Below are positions 28,101-38,666 of a stretch of 64,000 bases of DNA, piece by piece. This DNA comes from Tumebacillus algifaecis (GTDB lineage: Bacteria > Bacillota > Bacilli > Tumebacillales > Tumebacillaceae), in assembly GCF_002243515.1 (NCBI RefSeq), contig NZ_CP022657.1, forward strand, positions 1,355,001-1,419,000. The letters run 5' to 3'. The notes beneath the pieces were generated by a model. It searched no databases. It was not told the origin of the DNA and saw only the letters and a program-made list of their open reading frames with translations. The position numbers and the translations under genes are program-made. Numbering within the stretch: the stretch's first letter is position 1; every line of letters begins with the position of its first letter.

Positions 28101-28784
28101 ATGTCTCAAACGAGAGTCGAACAACATATCACCCTTGCCGAAATCAAAGAACTGCCCCAGGTGCGGCAATATATCGTATCGGCAGATAAATTTTTAAAAG
28201 CGATGGGCTTTACCGAACATGGATTTCGCCATGTCACCTTGGTATCAAACATCGCCGAAAATGTGATGGAGCTTTTGGGCTACTCGGAGCGCGAGCGGGA
28301 ATTGGCCGCAATCGCGGGTTACATCCATGACATCGGCAACATCACGGGACGTCACGATCATGGCAAGGCGGGGGCGATCATGTGCTTTCATATCTTAGAA
28401 CAGATCGGGATGCCATATGAGGAAATCGCTTGTATCGTCGGTGCGGTAGGCAACCATGAAGAGCAGTACGGCGAGGCGGTGAACACGGTGGCGGCCGCCT
28501 TGATACTGGCCGACAAATCGGATGTGCACCGTACGCGAGTCAGACGGCGCGACGTGTCGCAGTTCGATATTCATGACCGGGTCAATTACTCAGCGACTTC
28601 TTCGTTTTTAGATGTGAACTCCGACACGCGTGCAGTGACGCTGAAGATCGAGATCGACAATCAAATCTCTTCTGTAATGGAGTATTTTGAAATTTTTATG
28701 GAGCGCATGATGATGTGCCAACGGGCGGCGAAAATGCTAGACGCTCGTTTCCGCTTAAATATTAATGGGGCCGATATCCTGTAG
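28101..28784 (+). CDS. HD domain phosphohydrolase
   Basis: 227 residues. A metal-dependent HD domain is clear: His44 (GFRHVTL), His76-Asp77 in YIHDIGNITGRHDHGKAG, later NHEEQYGE and ILADKSDVHRTRVRRRDV with the final conserved Asp. HDIG proteins of this kind hydrolyse nucleotides or phosphate esters; the substrate is unknown. It lies just upstream of secDF in this genome. GGGAGGA is placed eight to nine bases before the ATG at 28101; a GTG at 28077 is less likely. Confidence 0.85.
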   Translation: MSQTRVEQHITLAEIKELPQVRQYIVSADKFLKAMGFTEHGFRHVTLVSNIAENVMELLGYSERERELAAIAGYIHDIGNITGRHDHGKAGAIMCFHILEQIGMPYEEIACIVGAVGNHEEQYGEAVNTVAAALILADKSDVHRTRVRRRDVSQFDIHDRVNYSATSSFLDVNSDTRAVTLKIEIDNQISSVMEYFEIFMERMMMCQRAAKMLDARFRLNINGADIL

Positions 28785-28880
28785 GGCCCCTTTTTGCTGA
28801 TATCCTTTCTACATTGACCGTTTAATAGGGTAAGAGATATACTAAGATGAGCTAATTCAACGACTAATAGGAGGATTGTC

Positions 28881-30119
28881 ATGATCAAGTGGAGTCGTTT
28901 CGTTGGCTTCCTGTTAATCGTGGTCCTGTTTTTTGCCCTAGCGGTTCCTACATATAAGGGAATCTGGAATGGCATCACGCTCGGACTCGATCTGCAAGGC
29001 GGCTTTGATGTTTTGTATGAAGTGGAACCAGGTCCCAAAGGTGAAGAGGTGACGTCAGAAGGTGTCATCGCGACGATCAAGGCGATCGAACGCCGGATCG
29101 ACGCAGAAGGCGTCTCCGAACCGAACATTCAAAAAGAAGGAGAGAACCGCATTCGCGTTCAGCTTGCGGGCGTGTTCGATCAGGATGAAGCGAAGAAGAA
29201 ACTTGTGCAGACAGCAGTTCTGCGCTTCTTGGCACCTGATGGCACGGAGCTTGCAACCGGTTCTGACCTGAAATCGAACGCTAAATATGTGTCTGACCAG
29301 AATACAGGTGCTCCGCAAGTTGCTGTCGAGTTTAAAAATCCTGATCTGTTCAAGGACATTACCTCCAAATACGTGGGTCAGGTGGTCGCCATTGAACTTG
29401 ATGGCAACATCATTACCGCTCCGGTCATCAACGAAGTGATCTACAGCGGCAGTGCGGTCATCAACGGTCAGAAGGATGTAAAAGAAGCAACCGAACTGGC
29501 CAACCTGCTCAACGCAGGCTCACTGCCATTCCCGCTGAAAGAAATCTCCTCCTTCACCGTCGCTCCATCCTTAGGTGAAGAGGCGCTGCACATGACACTG
29601 GTCGCTGGCGGAATCGCGTTCCTGCTGATCTTCGCCTTCATGGTCCTCGTCTATCGTTTGCCAGGTCTGATCGCTTCGATCGCCTTGATCATGTATGCGT
29701 ACCTGCTGTTTGCGGTCGTCAACTTCTTGGGCATCACGTTGACTTTGCCAGGCTTGGCGGCGCTCGTATTGGGTATCGGTATGGCGGTTGACGTGAACAT
29801 CATCGCAACTGAGCGGATGAAAGACGAATTCCGCAATGGCAAATCAACTTTGTCTGCTGTGATCATGGGGCAAAAGCGTTCGATGCCGACTATCATCGAC
29901 GCCAACATCACATCGATCATCGCCGGGATTCTGATGTACTGGTTCGGTACTGGTCAGATCAAGAGCTTTGCAGTGGCACACATCATCTCCGTGCTGGCGA
30001 CGTTCATCACCGCTGTGTTGATCTCCCGCCTCTTGATGCAACTGCTGGTACGTTCCAACCTGATCAAAAACCCGTGGTGGTATGGCGCACCTAAGAAAAA
30101 GGGAGGGGCAGCCAAGTGA
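28881..30119 (+). CDS. secD: Protein translocase subunit SecD
   Basis: 412 residues. One N-terminal helix, a periplasmic-type extracellular domain starting with GLDLQGGFDVLYEV (about 34-47; conserved D-L-x-G-G) and five further helices including LVLGIGMAVDVNIIATERMKDE (about 295-316). Together with SecF it uses the proton gradient to help pull secreted proteins through SecYEG. In B. subtilis secD and secF are fused; here they are separate genes overlapping by four bases. AGGAGG precedes the ATG. Confidence 0.96.
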   Translation: MIKWSRFVGFLLIVVLFFALAVPTYKGIWNGITLGLDLQGGFDVLYEVEPGPKGEEVTSEGVIATIKAIERRIDAEGVSEPNIQKEGENRIRVQLAGVFDQDEAKKKLVQTAVLRFLAPDGTELATGSDLKSNAKYVSDQNTGAPQVAVEFKNPDLFKDITSKYVGQVVAIELDGNIITAPVINEVIYSGSAVINGQKDVKEATELANLLNAGSLPFPLKEISSFTVAPSLGEEALHMTLVAGGIAFLLIFAFMVLVYRLPGLIASIALIMYAYLLFAVVNFLGITLTLPGLAALVLGIGMAVDVNIIATERMKDEFRNGKSTLSAVIMGQKRSMPTIIDANITSIIAGILMYWFGTGQIKSFAVAHIISVLATFITAVLISRLLMQLLVRSNLIKNPWWYGAPKKKGGAAK

Positions 30120-30991
30120 AATTTGATATCGTAAAAAACCGCAAATGGTACTTCGGCTTCTCCATTCTGATCGCGATCGCCGGGGTTTTGATCATGCTCC
30201 TGATGGGTCTGAACCTCGGGACCGACTTCCAAGCCGGTTCTCGTGTGCAGTTCTCTGTAGGCCATGCCTTTACCGAAGCGGAAATTAAACAGCAGTTTGA
30301 GGACAACTTGAAAACGATTGAAGTATCTTCGGTACAGGAGATCGAAAATTACGGCGCAGTCGTGAGGATCGCCAAGAAGATCTCGGCGGACGAAGAGAGC
30401 GAGATCAATGGATTCCTGAACAAAACATTCGAGAATGCCAAGCCGCAGATTTCCTCAATCGACCCAGTCGTTGCTCGTGAGCTTGCTAAAAAAGCGATCT
30501 ACGCGATCTTATACGCATCGCTCGGGATCATCCTGTACATGGCAGTGCGTTTTGAATACCGCTTTGCAATCGCAGGCGTCATCTCCGTTTTACAGGTAGT
30601 GCTGGTTGTCGTCTCGCTCTTCGCACTGTTCCGCTTTGAGATCGACATTACGTTCATCGCGGCCATCTTGACGATCGTCGGGTACTCGATCCACGATACG
30701 ATCGTTATCTTCGACCGGATTCGTGAGAACTTGAAGCACCACAAGGTCAAGACCATCTCCGATTTGGAGAGCCTAGTCAACGACTCGATCTGGCAGACGA
30801 TGGCGCGCTCGATCAACACCGTCCTCACCGTTATCTTCTCGGCAGGTATGCTCTACCTGCTGGGCGGCGATGCGATCAAGCACTTCTCGCTCGCACTGTT
30901 GATCGGTCTGGTTACAGGTGCATACTCTTCCATCTTTATTGCGTCCCAACTGTGGGTGGTCTGGAAGAGTCGCGAATTGAAGAAAGCGTAG
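30116..30991 (+). CDS. secF: Protein translocase subunit SecF
   Basis: 291 residues, six helices. Motifs NLGTDFQAGSRVQF (about 30-43; family G-x-D-F-x-G-G, here with Ala in place of the first Gly) and IVGYSIHDTIVIFDRIREN (about 185-203; family signature G-Y-S-x-x-D-T-V-V-x-x-D-R) are present. It starts at a GTG inside the secD stop codon. A strong terminator follows. Confidence 0.96.
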   Translation: MKFDIVKNRKWYFGFSILIAIAGVLIMLLMGLNLGTDFQAGSRVQFSVGHAFTEAEIKQQFEDNLKTIEVSSVQEIENYGAVVRIAKKISADEESEINGFLNKTFENAKPQISSIDPVVARELAKKAIYAILYASLGIILYMAVRFEYRFAIAGVISVLQVVLVVVSLFALFRFEIDITFIAAILTIVGYSIHDTIVIFDRIRENLKHHKVKTISDLESLVNDSIWQTMARSINTVLTVIFSAGMLYLLGGDAIKHFSLALLIGLVTGAYSSIFIASQLWVVWKSRELKKA

Positions 30992-31004
30992 TTTTGTGAA
31001 AAAC

Positions 31005-31038
31005 AGAAAGCCGCGGGGTTAGAACCCTGCGGCTTTCT
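31005..31038. terminator. Terminator of secDF
   Basis: AGAAAGCCGCGGGGTT and AACCCTGCGGCTTTCT around a very short loop, 31005-31037, one G-U pair. Confidence 0.9.
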
Positions 31039-31106
31039 TGCTTGCTTCAATAGGGAGAAGTATAATAAAAACTATATGTATACATCCAGAGATGGAGGAT
31101 TTCAAG

Positions 31107-33482
31107 ATGCAACAGATGAAACGCTGGGTTGTGTCGGAGGCGGCCGAGTCAGATGTGCAGAGTTTGGCAGAAGCGCTTGGCGTTTCGCCGATCCTGGCCA
31201 GACTTTTGTGGCGCCGCGGCATTCGGTCAACAGAAGAAGCGCAGCGTTATCTGTACCCGGGTCTCAGCGGCTTCTACGATCCTTTTCTGATGAAAGATAT
31301 GGAGAAAACGGTGCAACGGATACGTCAGGCGATCGACCAACAGGAGCCGGTGATGGTGTATGGCGACTACGATGCTGACGGTGCGACGGCAACCTCCGTT
31401 TTGTATCTCGCCTTGCGGGAGTTAGGCGCCCGTGTCGATTATTATATCCCCGACCGATTTTCGGAAGGGTATGGGTTGAACGGTCCGGCGATCGAACAGG
31501 CCAAAGAGCGCGGGTATGGGCTGGTGATTACAGTTGACAACGGCATCTCTGCCGTGGAGCAGGTCGCGCTGGCGAACAGGCTCGGTCTCGATCTGATCGT
31601 CACCGACCACCATACGCCACCGGAAGTTCTGCCCGATGCGCATGCGATTTTGAATCCAAAACAGCCGGGTTGCAACTACCCGGATTCGATGTTGGCAGGC
31701 GTGGGGGTCGTCTTTAAGTTGGTGCAGGCGCTTTATGGGCGGTTGCCCGATGAATTTTTGGATCTGGCTGCGCTTGGCACGGTGGCCGATTTGGCCCCCC
31801 TGCAAGATGAGAACCGCTTGCTCACCTTGTTCGGCTTGGAAAGGATGAACGAGTCGCCACGCCTGGGAATCAAGGCGTTGATCGAGGCGGCTGGTCTACA
31901 GGACAAGAAGATCACAGCCGGCCATATTGGCTTTTCTTTTGGCCCGCGGATCAACGCGAGCGGACGTCTCGATTCCGCCACCTATGCAGTAGAACTGTTG
32001 ACCACCGAAGATCCGGTGCGCGCAGGCGAGTTGGCACAGTTTCTTGAGGAGCGCAACCAAGAGCGGCAGGCGCTGTGTGAGACGATCTTCGGAGAAGCGC
32101 AGGCCCTGATCGAAGCTAATTCGCATTGGCTGGATGGCCGTGTGCTTGTCGTCGCCAATCGAGGATGGAATGAAGGCGTGATCGGCATCGTTGCATCGCG
32201 CATCGTTGAGCGCTATCATCGTCCGACGCTCGTCTTCTCAATCAGTGATGAGAAGTGCAAAGCGTCCGCCCGCAGCATCGCTGGATTTGATCTGTATGCG
32301 GCGCTGACCCGCTGTGCAGACCTGCTCGATCACTATGGCGGGCACAAGATGGCAGCTGGGCTGTCCCTGCCCGAAGAGAAGCTCGAGCAACTGCGGATGC
32401 GCCTGAACGAGATTGCTGAGGAAGTGTTGACCGAAGCAGATCTGATCCCGGCGCTCGACATCGATATGGAAGTCGAGCTGGGCGAAGTGGATCTGCGGCT
32501 GGTCGAACAGATTCAGGCGCTGGCTCCATTTGGCTTTGGCAATCCATCTCCGCGCTTTGCTGTGCGGGGATTGGCGCTGGAGAGTACACGGGTGGTCGGA
32601 AAAGATGCGGCGCATTTGCAGGTGCGGGTGTGTCAAAAGGGTCGGCAATTGGACTGCATCGCTTTTCGCAGAAGTGAAGACCAGCCATTGCTCGACGAGT
32701 TGGCTGCCGTCGATATCGCAGGTGAATTGGCGGTCAACGAGTGGCGGGGACGGCAGAGCTTACAGATGGTGCTCGGTGATTGGAAGCCAAGCCCTGTGCA
32801 GTCGTTCGATGCGCGGGGCTGCCGTGATAAATTCGCATGGCTTGAGGTGCACAAGGACAGTTTAACGGTGCTTTGCTTCCAAGAAAGCAATGTGGAGGAG
32901 ATCGAAAAACGACTGTTCGGGTATCCTTGGAATGAAGGGAAATATCGGCTGTACCATGTGGAAGCGTCCGGTCGGTGGCGTCATGTGGCAGGCGAAGACG
33001 AACCGACGCAAAACATCGTCTACTACGATCTACCCTCGCAGGTCGAAACGTTTGTCGACTCGATGGAAGCGTTGATTCCCACGCAGCGTCTGCATTTCAT
33101 CCAAGGCCAGCAGGATCAAGAGTGGCTTAGACAGGCGCTGTTTGACTGGCTGCCGGAGCGTGAGGCGTTTGCCTACGTCTATCGCGTGTTGCGTCAAGTG
33201 GGGCAAGGCACGGTGGCTGAACTGTTGGCGAAGATGCAGGGACCACTTAACACTGTGAGTCTGACACACATTTTGCAAGTTTTTACCCAATTAGGGTTTG
33301 CGAATCTAGAAGATGAGACGTATTATGTGATACAGGACGCTCCAAAGCGTGCATTATCCGATTCACAGTATTATCAGGAGCAAGAGAGGCGTGTGCAGGC
33401 ATTGAAACAGGTCGGTGACCTGTTGCTTTCCGCTTCTCCCGACACTATGAGACAATGGCTCACAGCGCATAGGACCGTGTGA
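31107..33482 (+). CDS. recJ: Single-stranded-DNA-specific exonuclease RecJ
   Basis: 791 residues. The DHH phosphoesterase core shows [16 protein letters not shown] (about 93-108), the D-H-H motif in [18 protein letters not shown] (about 166-183), and the DHHA1 motif [11 protein letters not shown] (about 411-421). A Bacillota-type C-terminal extension of about 200 residues is present. It degrades ssDNA 5'-3' in recombination and repair. The ATG at 31107 has GGAGG eight bases upstream; a longer frame starting at 31038 would overlap the secDF terminator. It lies between secF and apt as in B. subtilis. Confidence 0.96.
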   Translation: MQQMKRWVVSEAAESDVQSLAEALGVSPILARLLWRRGIRSTEEAQRYLYPGLSGFYDPFLMKDMEKTVQRIRQAIDQQEPVMVYGDYDADGATATSVLYLALRELGARVDYYIPDRFSEGYGLNGPAIEQAKERGYGLVITVDNGISAVEQVALANRLGLDLIVTDHHTPPEVLPDAHAILNPKQPGCNYPDSMLAGVGVVFKLVQALYGRLPDEFLDLAALGTVADLAPLQDENRLLTLFGLERMNESPRLGIKALIEAAGLQDKKITAGHIGFSFGPRINASGRLDSATYAVELLTTEDPVRAGELAQFLEERNQERQALCETIFGEAQALIEANSHWLDGRVLVVANRGWNEGVIGIVASRIVERYHRPTLVFSISDEKCKASARSIAGFDLYAALTRCADLLDHYGGHKMAAGLSLPEEKLEQLRMRLNEIAEEVLTEADLIPALDIDMEVELGEVDLRLVEQIQALAPFGFGNPSPRFAVRGLALESTRVVGKDAAHLQVRVCQKGRQLDCIAFRRSEDQPLLDELAAVDIAGELAVNEWRGRQSLQMVLGDWKPSPVQSFDARGCRDKFAWLEVHKDSLTVLCFQESNVEEIEKRLFGYPWNEGKYRLYHVEASGRWRHVAGEDEPTQNIVYYDLPSQVETFVDSMEALIPTQRLHFIQGQQDQEWLRQALFDWLPEREAFAYVYRVLRQVGQGTVAELLAKMQGPLNTVSLTHILQVFTQLGFANLEDETYYVIQDAPKRALSDSQYYQEQERRVQALKQVGDLLLSASPDTMRQWLTAHRTV

Positions 33483-33501
33483 GCATAGGAGGACAACCAA
33501 A

Positions 33502-34014
33502 ATGAACTTCAAAGAAAAAATTCGCGTGATTTCCGATTTCCCGTCTCCGGGGATTCGTTTTAAAGATATCACCACGTTGCTCAACGATGGTGAAGCGTTC
33601 CGCGCGGCGATCGACGATTTCAAAAACTTTGCGGCGGAGCGCGATGCGGACATCATCGCAGGCCCAGAATCCCGCGGCTTCGTACTGGCAGCTCCGATGG
33701 CTTACGGGCTGAGCAAAGGGTTTGTGCCGATTCGCAAGCCAGGCAAATTGCCGCATGAAACGATCTCGGTCGATTATGCGCTCGAATATGGTAAGGACTC
33801 GTTGGAGATCCACAAAGATGCGATCCAACCGGGCCAACGTGTGATCATTGCGGACGACCTTCTCGCGACAGGAGGTACGATCGAAGCGACAATTCAATTG
33901 GTGGAAAGTCTCGGCGCGAAAGTAGTCGGTGTCTGTTTCCTGGTTGAACTGACTTATCTTAATGGACGGGAGAAACTGAACGGGTATGACGTCTTCTCGC
34001 TCGTCCAGTACTAG
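33502..34014 (+). CDS. apt: Adenine phosphoribosyltransferase
   Basis: 170 residues. PRPP-binding loop [13 protein letters not shown] (about 114-126), and the N-terminal [18 protein letters not shown] typical of Apt. Converts adenine and PRPP to AMP (purine salvage). AGGAGGA lies upstream of the ATG. relA begins close to or within its end. Confidence 0.97.
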   Translation: MNFKEKIRVISDFPSPGIRFKDITTLLNDGEAFRAAIDDFKNFAAERDADIIAGPESRGFVLAAPMAYGLSKGFVPIRKPGKLPHETISVDYALEYGKDSLEIHKDAIQPGQRVIIADDLLATGGTIEATIQLVESLGAKVVGVCFLVELTYLNGREKLNGYDVFSLVQY

Positions 34015-34048
34015 TTCAGACAAAGCAGCGACGGGGGTGGTTGATCTG

Positions 34049-36271
34049 GTGGGCATCGGGCGCTTGATCGAAAAGATCAGCAAATATTTATCAGAAGCGG
34101 ATGTGGCGATGGTTCGCCGCGCCTTTGATATGTCCGAAGAGGCTCACCGGGGTCAAACCCGTTCCTCGGGTGAGCCGTATATTATGCATCCGGTTGCTGT
34201 TGCCGAGATCCTCGCCGATCTTGAACTGGATGCGGTTACTCTCTCCGCCGCTCTTCTTCATGATGTGGTGGAAGACACGCATGTCAAGGAAGAGACGCTC
34301 GTCAAGCAGTTTGGTCCGGAAGTGGCGGCGCTGGTCGATGGTGTCACGAAGCTGGAACGGATCAAGTTCAATTCCAAAGAAGAGGCGCAGGCGGAAAATC
34401 TGCGCAAAATGTTCATGGCGATGGCCAAGGACATCCGCGTTCTGCTGATTAAGCTCGCCGACCGACTGCATAACATGCGCACGCTCAAGCATCAGCCGAT
34501 CGAAAAGCAAGTCAAGACGGCGACAGAAACGCTGGAGATCTATGCGCCGCTCGCACATCGTCTGGGCATTTCCACGATCAAGTGGGAGCTGGAAGACATC
34601 GCCTTGCGTTACATGAACCCGCAACAGTATTACCGCATCGTCAACCTGATGGCGAAAAAGCGCAAAGAGCGTGAAGAATACGTACAGGAAGTCATCGATG
34701 GCTTGAAGGAAAAGTTTGCTGAACTGGAACTGAAAGCAGAAATCAGCGGGCGTGCAAAGCACTTGTACTCGATCTACCGCAAGATGGTCAATTACAACAA
34801 GCAGTTCAACGAGATCTATGACCTGCTCGCCGTGCGCATCATCGTCGATTCGATCAAAGACTGCTATGCAATTCTCGGAATTGTCCATACGATGTGGAAG
34901 CCCATGCCAGGTCGCTTCAAAGACTTTATCGCGATGCCGAAAGCCAACATGTACCAGTCTTTGCACACCACCGTCATCGGTCCGCGCGGCGAACCGCTGG
35001 AGATTCAGATTCGCACGTGGGAGATGCACCGCACCGCCGAATACGGAATCGCGGCACATTGGCTATATAAAGAGCAAGCGAATGCGCAAGGCCCAGCTGC
35101 GAAGGACAGCAAAGAGGCTAGTCCGCAGGCCAACCTAGCGCAGGCCAAAGACGCCTCCTTCCAGCAAAAGCTGGCTTGGTTCCGCGAGATTTTGGAATGG
35201 CAGCAGGATTTCAAAGATGCGCAAGAGTTTATGGAGACATTGAAATTCGACCTGTTTGCTGATGAAGTATTTGTCTTCACGCCCAAAGGTGACGTTTTCC
35301 AATTGCCGGCCGGTTCAGTCCCGATCGACTTTGCCTACCGGATTCATACCGACGTTGGCAATCGGACGATCGGCGCCAAGGTCAACGGTAAAATCGTGCC
35401 ACTCGACTACAAGCTGAAGACGGGCGATATCATCGAGGTGCTAACTAGCAAACACTCGTACGGCCCGAGTTTCGACTGGATCAAAGTGGTCAAATCCTCA
35501 CAAGCCAAGTCGAAGATTCGCCAGTGGTTCAAGAAGGAGAAGCGCGAGGAGAACGTCGCAAAGGGCCGGGATAGTATCGAAAAAGAAGCGCGCAAGCATT
35601 CGATCAACCCGGAGTGGCTGACCGACAAGAACTTGGAAGAAGTGGCCAACAAGTTCAACTTCCCGAAAGTGGACGACATGCTGGCAGCAGTCGGATACGG
35701 CGGTTTTTCGTCGCATTCGGTGATCACCCGCATCGTCGAAAAGATCAAGCGGGAAACGCCGCCCGCAGAGATCGAGAAGATTCCGGAAGTCAAACAAGAG
35801 CCGAAAAAGAAAAAGAAAAGCAACCTGGGCGTGCAAGTAAAAGGCATCGACAACATGTTGATCCGCTTTTCCCGCTGTTGCAACCCGGTGCCAGGCGATG
35901 AAATTCAGGGCTTCGTCACCAAAGGTCGAGGCGTTTCTGTGCATCGCACCAACTGTCCGAATTTGCATGCAGTCGAGGAAAATGAGGACAACCGACTGAT
36001 TGAAGTGGAATGGGAGAGTGCACCGACCGTCTCCTACAGCGTGGAGATCGAGATTACGGGACTCGACCGCCGGGGTTTGATCAACGAAGTGATGATGGCC
36101 GTCGCCGAATCGAAAACGGACATTACAGCCGTTTCGGGACGCGCTGACAAGCGCAAGATGGCAACCATTTCGCTGACGATCAACATCCGCAACGTCGACC
36201 ACTTGCACACGGTTGTCGAGCGTATCAAGCGGATTAAAGACATCTACACGGTGCGTCGCATCATGCAGTAG
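34049..36271 (+). CDS. relA: Bifunctional (p)ppGpp synthetase/hydrolase RelA/SpoT (Rel)
   Basis: 740 residues from this GTG, close to the 734 of B. subtilis RelA. Hydrolase HD domain: [11 protein letters not shown] (about 62-72) and the [12 protein letters not shown] block. Synthetase domain: [13 protein letters not shown] and [14 protein letters not shown] domain begins [16 protein letters not shown]; a C-terminal ACT domain ends [16 protein letters not shown]. Both catalytic halves look intact. The GTG at 34049 is eight bases behind GGGGGTGG; an in-frame ATG at 33986 inside apt is the alternative. Alarmone control of growth; neighbours apt and dtd are the standard ones. Confidence 0.94.
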   Translation: MGIGRLIEKISKYLSEADVAMVRRAFDMSEEAHRGQTRSSGEPYIMHPVAVAEILADLELDAVTLSAALLHDVVEDTHVKEETLVKQFGPEVAALVDGVTKLERIKFNSKEEAQAENLRKMFMAMAKDIRVLLIKLADRLHNMRTLKHQPIEKQVKTATETLEIYAPLAHRLGISTIKWELEDIALRYMNPQQYYRIVNLMAKKRKEREEYVQEVIDGLKEKFAELELKAEISGRAKHLYSIYRKMVNYNKQFNEIYDLLAVRIIVDSIKDCYAILGIVHTMWKPMPGRFKDFIAMPKANMYQSLHTTVIGPRGEPLEIQIRTWEMHRTAEYGIAAHWLYKEQANAQGPAAKDSKEASPQANLAQAKDASFQQKLAWFREILEWQQDFKDAQEFMETLKFDLFADEVFVFTPKGDVFQLPAGSVPIDFAYRIHTDVGNRTIGAKVNGKIVPLDYKLKTGDIIEVLTSKHSYGPSFDWIKVVKSSQAKSKIRQWFKKEKREENVAKGRDSIEKEARKHSINPEWLTDKNLEEVANKFNFPKVDDMLAAVGYGGFSSHSVITRIVEKIKRETPPAEIEKIPEVKQEPKKKKKSNLGVQVKGIDNMLIRFSRCCNPVPGDEIQGFVTKGRGVSVHRTNCPNLHAVEENEDNRLIEVEWESAPTVSYSVEIEITGLDRRGLINEVMMAVAESKTDITAVSGRADKRKMATISLTINIRNVDHLHTVVERIKRIKDIYTVRRIMQ

Positions 36272-36285
36272 GGAGCGTAATCTTC

Positions 36286-36735
36286 ATGAGAATCGTAGTG
36301 CAACGAGTTTCCCGCGGTAAAGTTACTGTGGATGGGCAGGTGACGGGGGAGATCGGACGTGGCTTCGTCCTGCTCATCGGCGTCACCCATGAGGACACGA
36401 TGCAAGATGTGGACTATCTTGTGGATAAGGTCGTCAACCTGCGCGTGTTTGAAGATGAAGCGGGCAAGATGAACTTATCGCTGCTCGACATTGGCGGAGC
36501 GCTGCTTTCCATCTCGCAGTTTACTCTGTACGGTGACTGCCGCAAAGGGCGGCGTCCGAATTTTATGGATGCGGCCAAACCTGATTTTGCCAATCAATAT
36601 TATGAATCCTTTAATGAAAAAGCGCGTAGCCTTGGCGTGCAGGTGGAGACGGGCGTGTTTGGCGCAATGATGGACGTCGAACTGGTCAATGATGGCCCGG
36701 TCACTTTGCTACTCGAAAGCAAGCGCACCTTTTAA
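36286..36735 (+). CDS. dtd: D-aminoacyl-tRNA deacylase Dtd
   Basis: 149 residues. Signature motifs [15 protein letters not shown] (about 78-92) and the cross-subunit [11 protein letters not shown] (about 136-146; Gly-cisPro motif GPVT) are intact. Removes D-amino acids from mis-charged tRNA. It begins 15 bases after relA, the usual neighbour in Bacillota, and is followed by a terminator. Confidence 0.97.
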   Translation: MRIVVQRVSRGKVTVDGQVTGEIGRGFVLLIGVTHEDTMQDVDYLVDKVVNLRVFEDEAGKMNLSLLDIGGALLSISQFTLYGDCRKGRRPNFMDAAKPDFANQYYESFNEKARSLGVQVETGVFGAMMDVELVNDGPVTLLLESKRTF

Positions 36736-36753
36736 TTTTCCATATCGATCGAA

Positions 36754-36782
36754 TGGACTGCCGAATTCGGCGGTCTTTTTTG
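36754..36782 (+). terminator. Terminator after dtd
   Basis: GACTGCCG (36756-36763), AATT loop, CGGCGGTC (36768-36775), T6. Confidence 0.9.
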
Positions 36783-36840
36783 TGTTTCCATGGTGTAGGT
36801 ATGATAGATGAGGGCGAGGGGTGACAAAGGAGGCTGTGCT

Positions 36841-37083
36841 ATGGCGGAGGGAACGGGCAAGTCGAAGATTAAGGAACTAAAAGTGGAAGTGTTCCTCGAC
36901 GACGCGCTGCGTGCCGGGTTGCAAGATATACTGGATGGTCAAAAGGACATTCTGGAAGTGGACTACGTATACTTCCGCCATCTAATCGTAGAGGAACTAA
37001 AACATGCAGGCTTGCGCATCGGACAGCTAAAGTTTCCGGTCGGGCGGATCACCAAGCTACGGATAAAAGTGGCGCGTGGGTAA
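36841..37083 (+). CDS. Hypothetical protein, 80 residues
   Basis: Small mixed-charge protein without membrane segment or signal (begins MAEGTGKSKIKELKVEVFLD; includes VDYVYFRHLIVEELKHAG). AAAGGAGG lies upstream at good distance and a strong terminator follows, so it looks like a real monocistronic gene. I do not recognise a family; the alternating beta/alpha pattern could be a small dimeric fold. Confidence 0.7.
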   Translation: MAEGTGKSKIKELKVEVFLDDALRAGLQDILDGQKDILEVDYVYFRHLIVEELKHAGLRIGQLKFPVGRITKLRIKVARG

Positions 37084-37121
37084 GAAAACAGCCAGGCTCC
37101 GCAGGGAACCTGGCTGTTTCG
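37084..37121. terminator. Bidirectional terminator
   Basis: AAACAGCCAGG (37086-37096) and CCTGGCTGTTT (37109-37119) between convergent genes. Confidence 0.9.
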
Positions 37122-37122
37122 T

Positions 37123-37527
37123 TTAAAAATCGATCGGACGTCTACCGATAAAACCATCGTAGACGCCGTGCCAATGGCGAATCTCTGGTTCGCCAAGCCG
37201 CCAGCACAAGAGGACCACTTCACCATCTCGCAAGGCGTAAAAGTCACATAGTCCGGTGTCGATGTCTTTGATCTCTACACCTGTGCCTTGAATCTGTCCG
37301 AGCATCAAGTTTGCGCTAAAGAGGAGAAATTCCAATTCCGCCTCTTCAGCAAAAAAAGCGTCATTGGCAACGAGCTGATTGCCGACTGTTTGCAGTTTCG
37401 CTTCTTGAAGCTGCGTATGTTTGTGCTGAATCTCGCGCTTCATCCCTTGCAGATCGCGAATCATCTTTTCCAGCTGTGGCACGAGCGCATTCGCTTCTGC
37501 CACCGTGAAATAGCGTTTTGCAGTCAT
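37123..37527 (-). CDS. DUF2203 family protein
   Basis: 134 residues: the N-terminus KRYFTVAEANALVPQLEKMI (about 4-23) and the C-terminal segment GLCDFYALRDGEVVLLCWRLGE with IRHWHGV-DGFIGRRP are the two hallmarks of DUF2203. A helical, mostly coiled-coil middle part. Function of the family is unknown. Good AAGGAA upstream. A TTGACA/TATGGT promoter lies 37 bases upstream of the start codon. Confidence 0.88.
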   Translation of the reverse strand: MTAKRYFTVAEANALVPQLEKMIRDLQGMKREIQHKHTQLQEAKLQTVGNQLVANDAFFAEEAELEFLLFSANLMLGQIQGTGVEIKDIDTGLCDFYALRDGEVVLLCWRLGEPEIRHWHGVYDGFIGRRPIDF

Positions 37528-37563
37528 GAAAAGTCCGTTCCTTTCTTTCGTTCAACGAAATCT

Positions 37564-37593
37564 ACCATAACCGTTTGCGGGCAAGCCTGTCAA
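37564..37593 (-). promoter_or_regulatory. Promoter of the DUF2203 gene
   Basis: Minus strand TTGACA (37588-37593), 18-base spacer, TATGGT (37564-37569). Confidence 0.55.
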
Positions 37594-37961
37594 CAGTTCC
37601 GATATAATGACGAGCAGCCTGTTCACAAAGACTTCGATGGCGACTGACCGTTCGGAATGGTGTTGCAGACAGGCTTGTAGTCACTCTCATCCGATAAAAG
37701 TATTGTGAAAAAGTGCGGGATCATATCCATCTCGAACTCGGATCGGAAGTTCGCCAAGGGTTGTGGCTTGTAGATTGCTGTTATAGTTCAGTTCTGAAGT
37801 CAGCATTCAGGCGTTATTCCTTCACTGGAAGTTCCTTCAGATCCAGTAAGGGGATACTGCTCCACATTGGTGATTATATCGAAAAAAGGTCGAGCGAATC
37901 AAACGGGTACCGCGTGGGTGATGCTATTAATTGAAGTGACCCACCAAGGAGGGATTACCCG
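37594..37961. other. Intergenic stretch without a convincing gene
   Basis: About 370 bases. It holds a TATAAT (37603-37608) without a good -35, and a 73-residue GTG frame (37713-37934) that lacks a ribosome binding site and any recognisable pattern. A short inverted repeat GTGGGT/ACCCAC stands before the ribosome binding site of the next small gene. I see nothing else. Confidence 0.4.
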
Positions 37962-38156
37962 ATGATCGATCTAAAGAAACAGGCAAGCCAATTTCCAACC
38001 GAAGATGTGATGATGGGACAAGATGTCAATGTTCCTGACAACATGGAAGTTCCGGGGGAACAGGACACTACGATCTGGGACAACATGGTGCAGGCGCTAA
38101 AGCCCGACCTGGCTCCCCATCACGTCAAAACGAATCCGAACCAGCAGAAAGATTGA
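37962..38156 (+). CDS. Hypothetical acidic protein, 64 residues
   Basis: Small soluble protein, Asp/Gln/Asn/Met-rich (begins MIDLKKQASQFPTEDVMMGQ). An excellent AAGGAGGGA site precedes the ATG and a strong terminator follows, so it is probably expressed. No family recognised. Short hydrophilic proteins of this type are frequent among sporulation or stress genes, but nothing in the sequence proves it. Confidence 0.65.
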   Translation: MIDLKKQASQFPTEDVMMGQDVNVPDNMEVPGEQDTTIWDNMVQALKPDLAPHHVKTNPNQQKD

Positions 38157-38162
38157 AGAGAT

Positions 38163-38197
38163 ACACCGCCTGTAGAACGGGCGGTGTTCTTTTATTT
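38163..38197 (+). terminator. Terminator
   Basis: ACACCGCC (38163-38170) pairs with GGCGGTGT (38180-38187), then TCTTTTATTT. Confidence 0.9.
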
Positions 38198-38207
38198 AAG
38201 TCTGCAC

Positions 38208-38482
38208 GATATCATCGTGTTAAACATCATGTTTTTGCTCGCGTCGGGCGTTTTGATCGTTCAAACTGGACTTGGTGAAAAAATTGCAAAAAAATGGAGC
38301 AGCAGGAACAGGCACAGTCCGAAATGAATCAAAAGTTGATCAAGTTAGTTGATCATCTAGGGGCGAGCGCTCAGCAAGTTGCGTCATCGGCTAAGCAGTT
38401 GAGCGACGGAGCGGAGCATCAGGTCCAATCGATCGAAGAGAAGCGTGACACCAGCACCTTACAGGCATCATCATATTCGTAA
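38208..38482 (+). pseudogene. Relic of a methyl-accepting chemotaxis protein
   Basis: Two short reading frames in different phase: a hydrophobic piece (IIVLNIMFLLASGVLIVQTG, about 38211-38270) and, after an A-rich run near 38280-38295, a second frame with NQKLIKLVDHLGASAQQVAS-SAKQLSDGAEHQVQSIEE, which is typical of the start of an MCP signalling domain (membrane helix and HAMP-to-signalling transition). The frame shift falls at a poly-A run. Most of a normal MCP (about 500 residues) is missing at both ends, and no start site is seen. Identification rests on pattern only. Confidence 0.5.
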
Positions 38483-38666
38483 CGTGGGAATGAAACTATT
38501 GATAGGTTCTACGATATTGTCATTAGCAAGCTGTTTCGGTCCAGGCGTTGCTGTGAAGAGGAAGAAAGAACTTGACGCACTCAGCAGGAGTAATTAAGAT
38601 GTGAATAATGTGCGAAAAAGTTGTTCTAACAAGTGGTTGGGATGCAGAAATGGGGTTGTATGTCAG

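Noticed and set aside
37713-37934. 73-residue frame starting with GTG
   Set aside because: No ribosome binding site and no recognisable pattern.
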